NCBI GenBank assembly: GCA_964059195.1
Contig: CAXKWD010000005.1
Span: 44,035,825-44,099,824 of the forward strand
Length of the DNA stretch: 64,000 nucleotides
Direction of reading: 5' to 3'
Source of the DNA: Ectobius pallidus
Lineage: Eukaryota > Arthropoda > Insecta > Blattodea > Ectobiidae
Every line of letters begins with the position of its first letter. The stretch's first letter is position 1. Below are positions 37,001 to 46,843 of the stretch, piece by piece. The notes beneath the pieces are model-generated. The model searched no databases, was not told the origin of the DNA, and saw only the letters and a list, made by a program, of their open reading frames with translations. A program made the position numbers and the translations under genes.

Positions 37001-37956
37001 TTACTTTCGCTGTATCGGAGATTAGGCCAGTGCTGGATCGGGTGAAAATGCGACTCAGGAGGGCGACAGACATGGGGAGGATAGGCCTTTATATGATTAA
37101 TAATATGTATTAATTTTTGAAACATTCCATTACAGAGCAAATGACACTAATATAATACATTCATTTTGAAAGTAAACTTACTATGCCCAAGTCAACTGAT
37201 GTATTTTAATGAGAGATAAATCGAAATCTAAGTCCTGTGGTGCTTATATCGCTGGCTGAAGCACCCATAAAGAGGATCCGTGACCCCGATAAATGAAAAT
37301 CCAAAACTTCCAAACAGCCGGAGCACAACTATTTATGTATACTTAATATACTGTAGAAAGTAAATTAAATCCAGTAATGAGAATCCTACGAAATTACCAT
37401 CTGAATAAAAAAGAACAGTAGGCCTATATAGTTACAGGAGATTCAAATATATTTGGCTGAAGGCCATGTTACATATCAACGTTCACTGGTAGTCGGCTGA
37501 ATGTCATTTTAGTGATATCTGTTTACAGCAAGTAGACTAGAAGTAGTTCGGTACATATGTTCTTATGAAAGTAGGGCTGAAGGCCAAGTTACAATAGTTT
37601 TAAGCGCCGGTAATCCTTCCATCATTCAGTAAAATAACAGCAGAACGAAAATAAATAAATAAATAAATTAATTAATTAAAAGAAATAAAACCATACTGAA
37701 AACTCAAAACTGGTGGGTGACAAACAATAAACCGAGCATAACTGAATTTACATAAAAACTAAAGAACCCACCAGCAAAGAAAAGTTTACTTAAAAAGACA
37801 TGCCTGCAGGTAAAAACTTCAGCTGCCCATTAAGTTCCTCGGTGCATACCGGCACTCACTATATTCTTGCTTGGTTGAAGTCCGGGAGAGATCTCATCAG
37901 CGGAAACGCCCCCACAATACGACCCGAGAACCCGACAGGTGGCGTAGCGAAAGAAC
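37001..37956. other. Spacer with a decayed short tandem repeat, no gene recognised
   Basis: GGCTGAAGGCCATGTTACAT at about 37454, GGCTGAATGTCATTTTAG at about 37495 and GGCTGAAGGCCAAGTTACAA at about 37576 look like decayed units. (AAAT)n occurs at about 37650-37670. The plus-strand 65-codon frame from 37800 is more G+C-rich than its flanks but unrecognised. Confidence 0.45.
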
Positions 37957-38240
37957 TTATTTACTCAATGGCCATAAACAATTCCTCAGCAAGCTAAAGA
38001 AATATTATCTATTTTATGGACTCCGAAGGTTCATTGCCGCGCTTACCTGAGTCCGCCATTCAACCCTATTCTGTGCTAACTCCATCCAGTCATCCCTAGC
38101 AAATCCTACTTTCCTTAAATCCATTCTAAGATTGTCATCCCACTTACGTCTGGGTCTACCGCGTGGTCTTTTCCCTTCGGGTCTCCCAGTCAATACTTTT
38201 GAGATATCTTTCCTCCCCCATGCGTGCAACACGTCCAGCG
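37957..38240 (-). mobile_element. RTE-like LINE 3' end (element D1)
   Basis: The minus-strand coding end reads GRPEGKRPRGRPRRKWDDN, then LRMDLRKVGFARDDWMELAQ, then RVEWRTQVSAAMNLRSP and stop at about 38014. This C-terminus is common in arthropod endonuclease-reverse transcriptase LINEs; the clade name is from memory. The 3' UTR (38013-37957) shares AACAATTCCTCAGCAAGCTAAAG with D2 at 58825-59275 (AGACAATTCCTAAGCAAGCTAAAG). Similarity to D2 stops near 38240, so D1 is severely 5'-truncated. Confidence 0.75.
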
Positions 38241-39450
38241 AAAGAACATCAATAAATAAATAATGAAAAAGAGGGCGGTAGCAAGAAACCAAGCAAAACC
38301 AAAACAAAGAGAACACACACAACCTGATATAAACAAAATAACTGAATGATGGAACGATGCGGGCAGAAAGATGGCGAGTAAGTACACAAAACATTAATAG
38401 AAATAACATATTTTGCAAGTCCTTGAATATGCGTGGCACAGTCCTTGAACATTAAGTTTAAAACTTTTAAGCGATCTAAAGACTAGAAACTTTCTTAAAT
38501 CAGAACTCCCGAAACTTATTACTGAAATGTTATGTCCCATTTCGAGTGTCCCACCACCAACTTCAGTGCGAAGTTAATACTCAAGAGACAGAATACAAAT
38601 TAGGCTAAATACTTTGGTGTATCGGTTCATATTACAACCCATCTGCAATAGTTTTGTGATCTGAGAGACTTGTAAGATTTTGCATTTTTACATTACAAAA
38701 ATTTTGTTTAAAAGTTGGGCTAGTGTTCCACAATTTAAAATGTCCTGAGGGCGCCACACACCGGGTGAGGGATAACAAGGATAAAGCTTATATATGCTTA
38801 CTAATATATAATATGTATTAATTTTGTAGAAAGTATTATGAAACATTCCAGCTGATTTTCAAAAAAATATAGACCTAAATTACGGAAATTTACTTTTTAT
38901 AAGTAGGTAGATATTGAAAAGCAGTGTATTTCATGATCTACAAGAGGCTAAAGATTCTAACAAAATCAAAAAAGCTAGATCTCCCGTTTGTAATGTTAGT
39001 CTGAGAAACCATAAAACAGAACTAGAAATGCATTCCAGTGATACAAAGCATCGAAAAAATATAGCTAGTCTCATTCCCATAAAAATAACAAAGAAAAAAC
39101 AAACAAAAATTAAAACTGTTGGTACGTATTTTAATCGTTATTTCTTGAAAATATGAAAAGACAATACTTTTAAGTACAAAAATAAAATGTTAATATCCAC
39201 ATCGAAGATGAATATTTATAAATAATTAAAGTTGCAACTAGTAATTCTCAAAAAAATTACCCTCTTTGTGTTAGATTACTGTAAGGCCTATATTTTTTCA
39301 AGTATTACTGCTGTATCTCACGAAAGCAAAAACGAACGATCTTATAGTTAGAATCGAAGCGATCGTATTCTTGCTGTAAATTCAGCTCTTCATACTTCAA
39401 TATGCACTACTGACCATTTTGGAATTGGGGAAAGTATTAAAACACCTTAG
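38241..39450. other. AT-rich spacer, nothing recognised
   Basis: The minus-strand frame that runs on from D1 to 38439 is hydrophobic but overlaps unrelated flanking DNA. A lysine-rich 80-codon plus-strand frame (38914-39156) has no recognised domain. Confidence 0.4.
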
Positions 39451-40693
39451 TGTACCGCGCACATCTCAGCGGACCATATGATAATTAATTGAGGCTGATA
39501 ACAATTAAATGCACGCGATACATTCCGTTTAGAAAGCAAGATAATAATTTTACAAGAAACAAAGACCATAGGCAATGTAACACTGACACTGAACTCTTCT
39601 TGAACCACAATCACTCGCTAGATTCTTCATTGATGTCTTGAAGGTCTTCTTAAAGCAGAGATGATTGATACCGCCAAATAAATGAAAACTTGCTGGTTTA
39701 AAAGACAGATTTAATGACAATACCGGAGGACCACTTGATTTAATATTCAAGAAATGATGTGAATAATAATAAATACATATATGCAGTAATTATATGCTGC
39801 AATTTATAACATTCACAGTCAATGTGATGCTTGAATTCACAAATTATAAACGCAATAATAATGTTACTGAAATATATTGCGTATCAATGTAAATACAGCT
39901 ATGTTGCGTTGAAGTCAATGCAATATTAGAAGCTGTATGAAATAATTTTAGGTCTTAAAAACACTCACTTGGTAATAAAGATTCCTTTTGTATCTAATAT
40001 CACACAAGAAGTAACCCTGAAGTCCAAAATCAGGCAATAATTAAGATAATCAATCCTCGAAGAAATGTCTGGTAGAGACACTAAGCAAATTCAGCCAATC
40101 TTCAGAGAATAAAACGTGGAAAATTGCTTCTGTGCAATTAATACCAAGTATGAATAAACTTTAACTCGCAGGAAGCGAAATATAAAGCTCTATGATAATA
40201 AAAATCACTGCTGGATAAGTCCAGAATGAACTATAATCCTTAAAGAGGATTGTACAATGGACGTAGACGAAGGAATGAATGGTTTTAATTAAAACAATGA
40301 CTTATAACAATATTAGAAAATCAATCCCATTGGGCGAAGATTATAAAACGATTGAGCAATTATAAAATTTAAAGAAAAACGTGGATTGTGAAGCAATCAA
40401 AAAGAATAGTAAGAGAATGAAATAAAATATGTTTTATAATTATTCTGTACTTAAAATAATAAAAATATAAACCGAAAATAAACGTTGATTTGAGTTTAAT
40501 AGAGAAAAGAACTAGTGATCAATTGTTTCTTGACAATACAAATAATAATTACTAGGAGGCCGTGAGGAAATTGGCATTGAATAAAATATCACCAAAGCCG
40601 AAAGAAGACAAGAATAAATATTAAAGGATTATTATAGATAGCCAAGAAAATAAAAAACTCTATCAAATCTCAAGTATCAAACATAACTGAACA
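39451..40693 (-). repeat. BEL/Pao 3' LTR
   Basis: Direct repeat of 45601-46843 with a single substitution. On the element's own strand it begins TGTTCAGTTATG and ends GCGCGGTACA. Open frames inside it (for example 39550-39750, duplicated at 45700-45900) are incidental. Confidence 0.97.
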
Positions 40694-40703
40694 TATTGCC
40701 CGC

Positions 40704-40727
40704 GATTATTCCACTTGTGGAATAATC
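40704..40727. repeat. Perfect hairpin beside the 3' LTR
   Basis: GATTATTCCA-CTTG-TGGAATAATC, a 10-bp perfect stem with a 4-base loop, 10 bp inside the 3' LTR boundary. This is where a polypurine tract would normally lie, and no convincing purine tract is visible there. Confidence 0.85.
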
Positions 40728-40858
40728 TAAATAGAATGCGAAGTTATGTTTGACCTTGAGACAAGAAGACAAGAACGACGAAAACACAAAACAAATATTG
40801 ATGAAATAACAATAACTACAAGAGTACATTAAGTACCTAGAAGACAAAGACTAACTAT

Positions 40859-42595
40859 CTAGTCTTCCGAGTCATGAATAGGTAGGGGTGCCAATTTAAC
40901 AATTGGCCTCTTGAATGAACCTGAGGGGGTACGAACAGTAACCACCCTGACAAGACAATCAGGACCAGGATGAACCTTCTCAATAACACCCATAATCCAT
41001 CTCAAAGGAGGAACGTTGTCTTCCATTACTAAGACTGGAGTGCCTATTGACACATTAGGCATAGTTCTAGTCCATTTAGACTTCCTTTGAAGTGAATGGA
41101 GATAATCAGATGACCACCTCTTCCAAATGCAGGTCACTAAATGATTAAGATTGTTCCAACGGGAACGGAGAGTATACCCGCCAGAAAGATCTGGACTAGG
41201 TAAAGATATAATAGCCTTTCCAATAAGGAAATGGCCAGGGGTAATAAAATTAGAGTCATTGACGTCCTCGTACAGGGTGGTAAGAGGGCGTGAATTCAAT
41301 AGAGACTCTATCTGAATGAGAAGAGTAGACATCTCTTCGTAGTCAAAATTAAAGGAAGGTGCCATCCTATTGAGGTGAATTTTCATAGAACGAACGGCAG
41401 CCTCATGAAGACCTCCATATTTGATGAAGTACGGCCCAGCGTAATCAACGCTAACATCATTGAATGCGGACGTGTAATTAACTCTTTTAGAGGGTAAGTC
41501 AGCCATCTTTTGCTGAAATGGCTGAGGATTAAAACGTAAGCACTTAACACAGGTCCTCAAAACACTGCGGATAGTCTTACGAAGAGAAAATATCCAAAAT
41601 TTCTCTCTTAAATGTGACATGATTAGTTGAGGTCCAGCATGCAACAATCTAATATGAGTATAATAAATAAGGTGCCTAGTAAATCCATGCTTAGCTGGCA
41701 ATAACATCTGATGCTTGTGTTCAAACGTTAAGTTGGAATGTTTGAGACGTCCACCAACTCGAAGGATACCATCTTGAAGCATGAAAGGGCTAAACTGATG
41801 TAGCTTGCTTGTAATCGATACTTCAAGACCAGTGGAAAGAGATTGAATCTCTTTGGAATAAACTTGACGCTGAATTATTTTAACACAGCAATTGATTGAA
41901 TTCTCGATTTCAATAGGCAACAATGGACCTTCAGACCGAGTCTGAGCCTTACGGCAATTATTGGCAAATCTCAAAATGAAAGCCATAATGCGAACAGTCT
42001 TTAAATAGCTGAACTTAGCTAACCAAGTGCTAAGGTCAGAAACATCAGACTCAATAGGAGCTACAACCTTCAGTACTGGAGGCGGAGTGGAATGAGAAGG
42101 AGAATACTTAGCTGGCCATTTGGAAATATCTTCAGATAACCAAGCAGGCCCAGACCACCATAATGAATTATTGAGGAGATCTGAGGGAGTAGATCCTCTC
42201 GAAATGACATCAGCAGGATTGTCTTTAGAAATAACATGCGACCAAGAATCAATAGAAGTAGTTTCTTGGATGTCGGCAACTCTATTCGCCGAAGCATCGA
42301 ACACTACCCTCAACTTAGTGGTAGTGCTGGATGGCTTAAATACAGGGTGATGAGGAATTACATATTCGTACTTAGCAGTACAATCCTCAATAGCAGGTTC
42401 CATATGACCCAGCTCTTCATATTCAGACATAAACTTGCAATACTCTAAATGGAGAGAGGGATTAGAAGATAATCGCTTCTCCAAAGAATGAAACCTTTTT
42501 AAAGCTTGGGCTTTAGTACTGCCCAAAGTCTCTGGGGCAACCCGAAAGGGAAGCTTCACAATATACCTCCCATCAGAATCTCTCTGGGTACTGTC
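40859..42595 (-). pseudogene. pol: BEL/Pao pol remnant with two in-frame deletions
   Basis: Open from just after the gag-protease stop to 40859. Numbering from the valine of VKLPFRVAPE (42559): residues 1-90 are the RT N-terminal part (EYVIPHHPVFKPSSTTTKLR, VVFDAS). At residue 91 (about 42289) it jumps to NRVADIQETTS, which belongs near the end of RNase H, so RT motifs with the catalytic YxDD and most of RNase H are gone. Residues about 300-340 are the integrase HHCC zinc region (HIRLLHAG...CVKC). VDYAGPYFIK holds the first integrase aspartate (~372). At ~381 (about 41419) it jumps to YGGLHEAAVRS with the final glutamate (~385), so the second aspartate is lost. The C-terminal integrase-linked domain is complete. 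Both joins keep the frame. Confidence 0.92.
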
Positions 42596-42598
42596 TTA
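42596..42598 (-). other. In-frame TAA between gag-protease and pol
   Basis: Reading through the codon gives CEKHF-stop-DSTQRDSDGRYIVKLPFR with no frameshift. BEL elements usually have one continuous frame here. So this is either a point nonsense mutation or a family-wide readthrough stop. The sequence alone cannot decide. Confidence 0.85.
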
Positions 42599-45064
42599 GA
42601 AATGCTTCTCACAGAAGGACTCGTCAGGGAAAGGAGCGCAATTAGAAACCTTCTCTGACTCCCAAAAATTAGTGAGTTGATTACTAACATCTTCATTAGA
42701 AGTTAGGAAGGCTGAATAATTGGCATAAGTTTCCCCGGAATTAGCAGGTTCGAATATGGGAGACTTATTCTGATTGATTCGCTTCTCGCAATGAGTCAAA
42801 TGAGTATGAGGACATTGGGGAGAAGGAGAAGGAGGCAAATTGCCTGATAAATACCAGCCTAGCTTGGAATTCTGAATGGTGGGATAGTTGGGGGCAGATA
42901 TCTGACCAGGAACTATGATTTGGGAAAAGATTTCAACTCCCAAGAGCAGGTCAACATATTTAGGTTTATTAAACTGCAGATCAGCTAATTGCAGATTGGG
43001 AGGAATATTCCATCCCTGAATGTCAATTAAGTTTTTCGGAAACTTGGATGTAGAGATTTTTGGGATAACAATAGCCTCAGTATCATAGTACCAAGGAGTG
43101 GCACGAGATTTAAGTGATATCGATGCAAGCCTTTGTGTGCTTACATTAGTGGATAGTACACCAGCCAGCGTAGTGCGATGAGGTAAAGGAGACAAGCCTA
43201 ACTGTTTAAATAACCTATTACTGATTAGGTTACAGTCAGAACCGCTATCTAGAAGCGCTGTAGCCTCTACAGCACGACCATTTATGTCGAGAATTACCAC
43301 AGTGGCCGTGGGAAGCAGACATTTCTGCTGTGATTTTCCAGAGGACATTACATTGACTGTATTTTCTGCCTGCGAATTATTAGAAACATAATTGTGCAAA
43401 TAAGTACTGTGTTTTGCGTTGCAAACACTGCAACGATAATTACTACAATTGGATTCGTGGCCGTTTGCGCCAAGGCAAACACGACAACAATTGTGATCCT
43501 TCACAAATTGATCACGATGCGCAAATTTCATTGTCTTGAACTTGTCACAGTGAAAGAGAGGATGTTGCGCATTATGACAACAAATACAATTGTTTCTTGT
43601 GGGCTGATGTTTGACTTTAGCCTTGGTAGTGACAGCAGAAGTAGGCGCAGATTTAGCAGACTGACTACGCAGGGCTGCCTCCGTCATCTGCAATACTCTG
43701 ACTCTCGACTCCAAAAAGCTAAACAATTCTTCCAGTTTAGGGAGCCTACCAAGTTTAATTGAGGACTCCCAATCCTTGATTAGACCCACAGGGAGCTTAT
43801 CCACAATTATACGTGAAATGATGAGGTCAGACAAGGGAACCTCAGTATTCAAAGCGTGCAGAGCATGCACGGTGCTTACAAAATGGTCTAAGTAGCGTTG
43901 AAGTGACTCTGCGGAAGATCCTACTATGGAGGGTGCAGAGAATAGATAATCTAAGTGCGTATTTGCAATCAAACGATCATTATCAAACCTTTCTGCTAAG
44001 GTTTTCCAAGCTACTTCGAAAGTAGCAGATGAAACGGGAATATTTTGTATGACAGTCATCACTTCAGGTGATAAACATGATTTCAGATATTGGAATTTAT
44101 CCATATCTGAAATGTGGCCGTGATTTATGATGAGGGATGTAAAAGTATCCCTGAATTCAATCCAATTCCTAGGATCGCCGGAAAATTGAGGTAATTTCAA
44201 TTCCGGGAGCTTGGGCAAATTAGGGAGATGAGAGTCAAGCGATGAACGCTGACTAATCGATTGAGACTGTTCAGGCTCATACAATAGCTTGTTGTCGAGA
44301 ATGAGTGACTCAATAAATAAAAAGGCAGAAGCATATTCAGTTTGAATATGCTCTTCTAGATGCTCAGCCTCCTGATCCGAAACATCAAAGAATTGAGGAC
44401 TTTCATCCCTATATCTATCCATGAGCCTTTGAAGTTCGGAACGATGAAACAAAGCCTTACGGTAGGAGAGCTTATCCTGAATTTCAAATTCATGTATGAT
44501 TTGAAATATATTGAAAAGTTGAATCCTCAACCGTTCAAAACTAGCAAGAGCCTTAGCTTTGGCCTCGGCCTCTTTGTGCTCAGCCTTAGCTGCGGCTTCG
44601 GCCTCCTTGCGCTCAGCCTTAGCCCTTTCCTGTTCGGCAATAGCTTTAGCTTCGGCCCTTTCTTGCTCGGCAATAGCTTCTTTGCGCTCCGCGATAGCTC
44701 TAGCTTCGGCTCTATCGCGTTCAGCAATAGCTTTAGCCTCGGCTTTTTCGCGGTCAGCAATAGCCTTTTTGAAAGAACTAACTTGTTTAATATAATAGCG
44801 AGTAGCTCGCTTTATAACTTCCTCGACTTCTAACCTATAAGCTTGTTCATGCTCAGAGTAATCCAGCTCGTCTATTTGAGACTGGATATTATCATAATCA
44901 TCTTCAAATTGATCTAATTTAGTTTTAAAAATCAAGAGTTCTTGGTAAGATCCTTCATCATCAATAACTGAATTAAGGATATCATTAGCTTTACGCGTAA
45001 TCTTCGCCTTAATGGGAGTACGCTTAGCTTTAAGGGACTTTAATATGACCTCAGGATTATCCAT
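42596..45064 (-). CDS. gag: BEL/Pao Gag plus aspartic protease
   Basis: An uninterrupted 822-codon frame from ATG (45064) to TAA (42596-42598). Residues ~1-95 are the typical BEL N-terminus. Residues ~100-172 are an alanine/glutamate/lysine repeat (AEAKAIAERDRAEARAIAER type) predicted as coiled coil. Residues ~285-430 match the BEL capsid-like region (LPKLPELKLPQFSGDPRNWI, WKTLAERFDN). Residues ~493-557 are Cys/His zinc knuckles (CICCHNAQHPLFHC; CCRVCLGANGHESNC; CSVCNAKH). DSG at ~606-608 (ATALLDSGSDCNLISNRLFK) is the retroviral-type protease active site. It would form particles and process the polyprotein. It ends within CEKHF, a motif that in relatives continues directly into RT. Confidence 0.93.
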   Translation of the reverse strand: MDNPEVILKSLKAKRTPIKAKITRKANDILNSVIDDEGSYQELLIFKTKLDQFEDDYDNIQSQIDELDYSEHEQAYRLEVEEVIKRATRYYIKQVSSFKKAIADREKAEAKAIAERDRAEARAIAERKEAIAEQERAEAKAIAEQERAKAERKEAEAAAKAEHKEAEAKAKALASFERLRIQLFNIFQIIHEFEIQDKLSYRKALFHRSELQRLMDRYRDESPQFFDVSDQEAEHLEEHIQTEYASAFLFIESLILDNKLLYEPEQSQSISQRSSLDSHLPNLPKLPELKLPQFSGDPRNWIEFRDTFTSLIINHGHISDMDKFQYLKSCLSPEVMTVIQNIPVSSATFEVAWKTLAERFDNDRLIANTHLDYLFSAPSIVGSSAESLQRYLDHFVSTVHALHALNTEVPLSDLIISRIIVDKLPVGLIKDWESSIKLGRLPKLEELFSFLESRVRVLQMTEAALRSQSAKSAPTSAVTTKAKVKHQPTRNNCICCHNAQHPLFHCDKFKTMKFAHRDQFVKDHNCCRVCLGANGHESNCSNYRCSVCNAKHSTYLHNYVSNNSQAENTVNVMSSGKSQQKCLLPTATVVILDINGRAVEATALLDSGSDCNLISNRLFKQLGLSPLPHRTTLAGVLSTNVSTQRLASISLKSRATPWYYDTEAIVIPKISTSKFPKNLIDIQGWNIPPNLQLADLQFNKPKYVDLLLGVEIFSQIIVPGQISAPNYPTIQNSKLGWYLSGNLPPSPSPQCPHTHLTHCEKRINQNKSPIFEPANSGETYANYSAFLTSNEDVSNQLTNFWESEKVSNCAPFPDESFCEKHF
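44559..44765 (-). repeat. In-frame minisatellite encoding the Gag coiled coil
   Basis: Degenerate units of roughly 33-39 bp encode A-E-A-(K/R)-A-I-A-E-(R/Q) blocks. The repetition is visible in the DNA (GCTCGGCAATAGCTT and GCGCTCCGCGATAGCT blocks on the plus strand), so the region probably changes length between copies. Confidence 0.75.
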
Positions 45065-45600
45065 GTTGTGATATTTGCAATCAATTGTCCAAGAAAATTA
45101 CACTACTTCACTTATTGAGGTTAGGAATCTGAGTTAAAGTCTATCGTTAATTGTTGCCCGCATTCGGGACAAATACAAAGATTATTGGTTGCCCGCGTAT
45201 CAGACAAAATACATGTAAAAAGTGTAACTGGTTTTACAAAGGTTAGTACAATCGTGTTAAATACAGATACCCTTGAAAAATTACACTGAAATCAGCTGTT
45301 GAAAATGGCCTCACACGTGTAAAAAACACGGAGGCGAAGCACTAAAATTAGCTTGAATGTGAAAGATGTAGTATTATTTACTACGCTCAAACTGACCTTA
45401 ATAGCCAGGAGAAGAACAATGTGCTTCAATAGTCAATTATATAGTTATAAATAGTGCTCAAACAGCAATACCTGGAGCACCAACAGCTTGATAGAATGAA
45501 CTTATATTCAATAAGTCCGGGCGGAATGAAAAAGTAGTGTCAGTTACAATAAGTGTGTTACAATAGAGGTTCCATCCGGCCCGGATAAGGATCCAAAAAA
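45065..45600 (-). promoter_or_regulatory. BEL/Pao 5' leader with candidate primer-binding site
   Basis: On the element strand the LTR end ...GGTACA is followed by five T, then TGGATCCTTATCCGGGCC (45595-45578). The leading TGG is what a tRNA CCA end would pair with, so this is the best primer-site candidate, but I cannot name the tRNA. The rest of the leader carries two TTGCCCGC blocks (about 45155 and 45190, plus strand). It has no long frame before the gag ATG at 45064. Confidence 0.55.
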
Positions 45601-46843
45601 TGTACCGCGCACATCTCAGCGGACCATATGATAATTAATTGAGGCTGATAAGAATTAAATGCACGCGATACATTCCGTTTAGAAAGCAAGATAATAATTT
45701 TACAAGAAACAAAGACCATAGGCAATGTAACACTGACACTGAACTCTTCTTGAACCACAATCACTCGCTAGATTCTTCATTGATGTCTTGAAGGTCTTCT
45801 TAAAGCAGAGATGATTGATACCGCCAAATAAATGAAAACTTGCTGGTTTAAAAGACAGATTTAATGACAATACCGGAGGACCACTTGATTTAATATTCAA
45901 GAAATGATGTGAATAATAATAAATACATATATGCAGTAATTATATGCTGCAATTTATAACATTCACAGTCAATGTGATGCTTGAATTCACAAATTATAAA
46001 CGCAATAATAATGTTACTGAAATATATTGCGTATCAATGTAAATACAGCTATGTTGCGTTGAAGTCAATGCAATATTAGAAGCTGTATGAAATAATTTTA
46101 GGTCTTAAAAACACTCACTTGGTAATAAAGATTCCTTTTGTATCTAATATCACACAAGAAGTAACCCTGAAGTCCAAAATCAGGCAATAATTAAGATAAT
46201 CAATCCTCGAAGAAATGTCTGGTAGAGACACTAAGCAAATTCAGCCAATCTTCAGAGAATAAAACGTGGAAAATTGCTTCTGTGCAATTAATACCAAGTA
46301 TGAATAAACTTTAACTCGCAGGAAGCGAAATATAAAGCTCTATGATAATAAAAATCACTGCTGGATAAGTCCAGAATGAACTATAATCCTTAAAGAGGAT
46401 TGTACAATGGACGTAGACGAAGGAATGAATGGTTTTAATTAAAACAATGACTTATAACAATATTAGAAAATCAATCCCATTGGGCGAAGATTATAAAACG
46501 ATTGAGCAATTATAAAATTTAAAGAAAAACGTGGATTGTGAAGCAATCAAAAAGAATAGTAAGAGAATGAAATAAAATATGTTTTATAATTATTCTGTAC
46601 TTAAAATAATAAAAATATAAACCGAAAATAAACGTTGATTTGAGTTTAATAGAGAAAAGAACTAGTGATCAATTGTTTCTTGACAATACAAATAATAATT
46701 ACTAGGAGGCCGTGAGGAAATTGGCATTGAATAAAATATCACCAAAGCCGAAAGAAGACAAGAATAAATATTAAAGGATTATTATAGATAGCCAAGAAAA
46801 TAAAAAACTCTATCAAATCTCAAGTATCAAACATAACTGAACA
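45601..46843 (-). repeat. BEL/Pao 5' LTR
   Basis: Direct repeat of 39451-40693, one substitution in 1,243 bases. It would contain the promoter for the element on the minus strand. I could not place a TATA box or polyadenylation site with confidence. Confidence 0.97.

Larger units (their letters stand above)
39451..46843 (-). mobile_element. Recently inserted, internally deleted BEL/Pao LTR retrotransposon
   Basis: It is flanked by two direct 1,243-bp LTRs (39451-40693 and 45601-46843), each with TGT...ACA ends. I compared them base by base and found one difference (C at 39502, G at 45652). Transcription would run on the minus strand: 5' LTR at 45601-46843, leader with primer site, gag-protease, a stop codon, remnant pol, 3' LTR. 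Pol lacks the RT catalytic core, much of RNase H and the middle of integrase. Total length is 7,393 bp. I see no target-site duplication: the left flank ends CTTAG and the right flank begins AAAGG. Confidence 0.95.

Noticed and set aside
39550..39750. Duplicated 66-codon protein (also 45700-45900)
   Set aside because: An identical pair only because it lies in the two LTRs. It has no domain.
44360..44833. 157-codon plus-strand frame, also 44527-44795 and 43394-43762
   Set aside because: These are antisense or out-of-frame shadows of the Gag-protease gene and its repetitive coiled coil.
39451..46843. Reading the LTR element as an endogenous retrovirus with an envelope gene
   Set aside because: There is no frame between pol and the 3' LTR (40694-40858), and the Gag, protease and integrase style is BEL/Pao.
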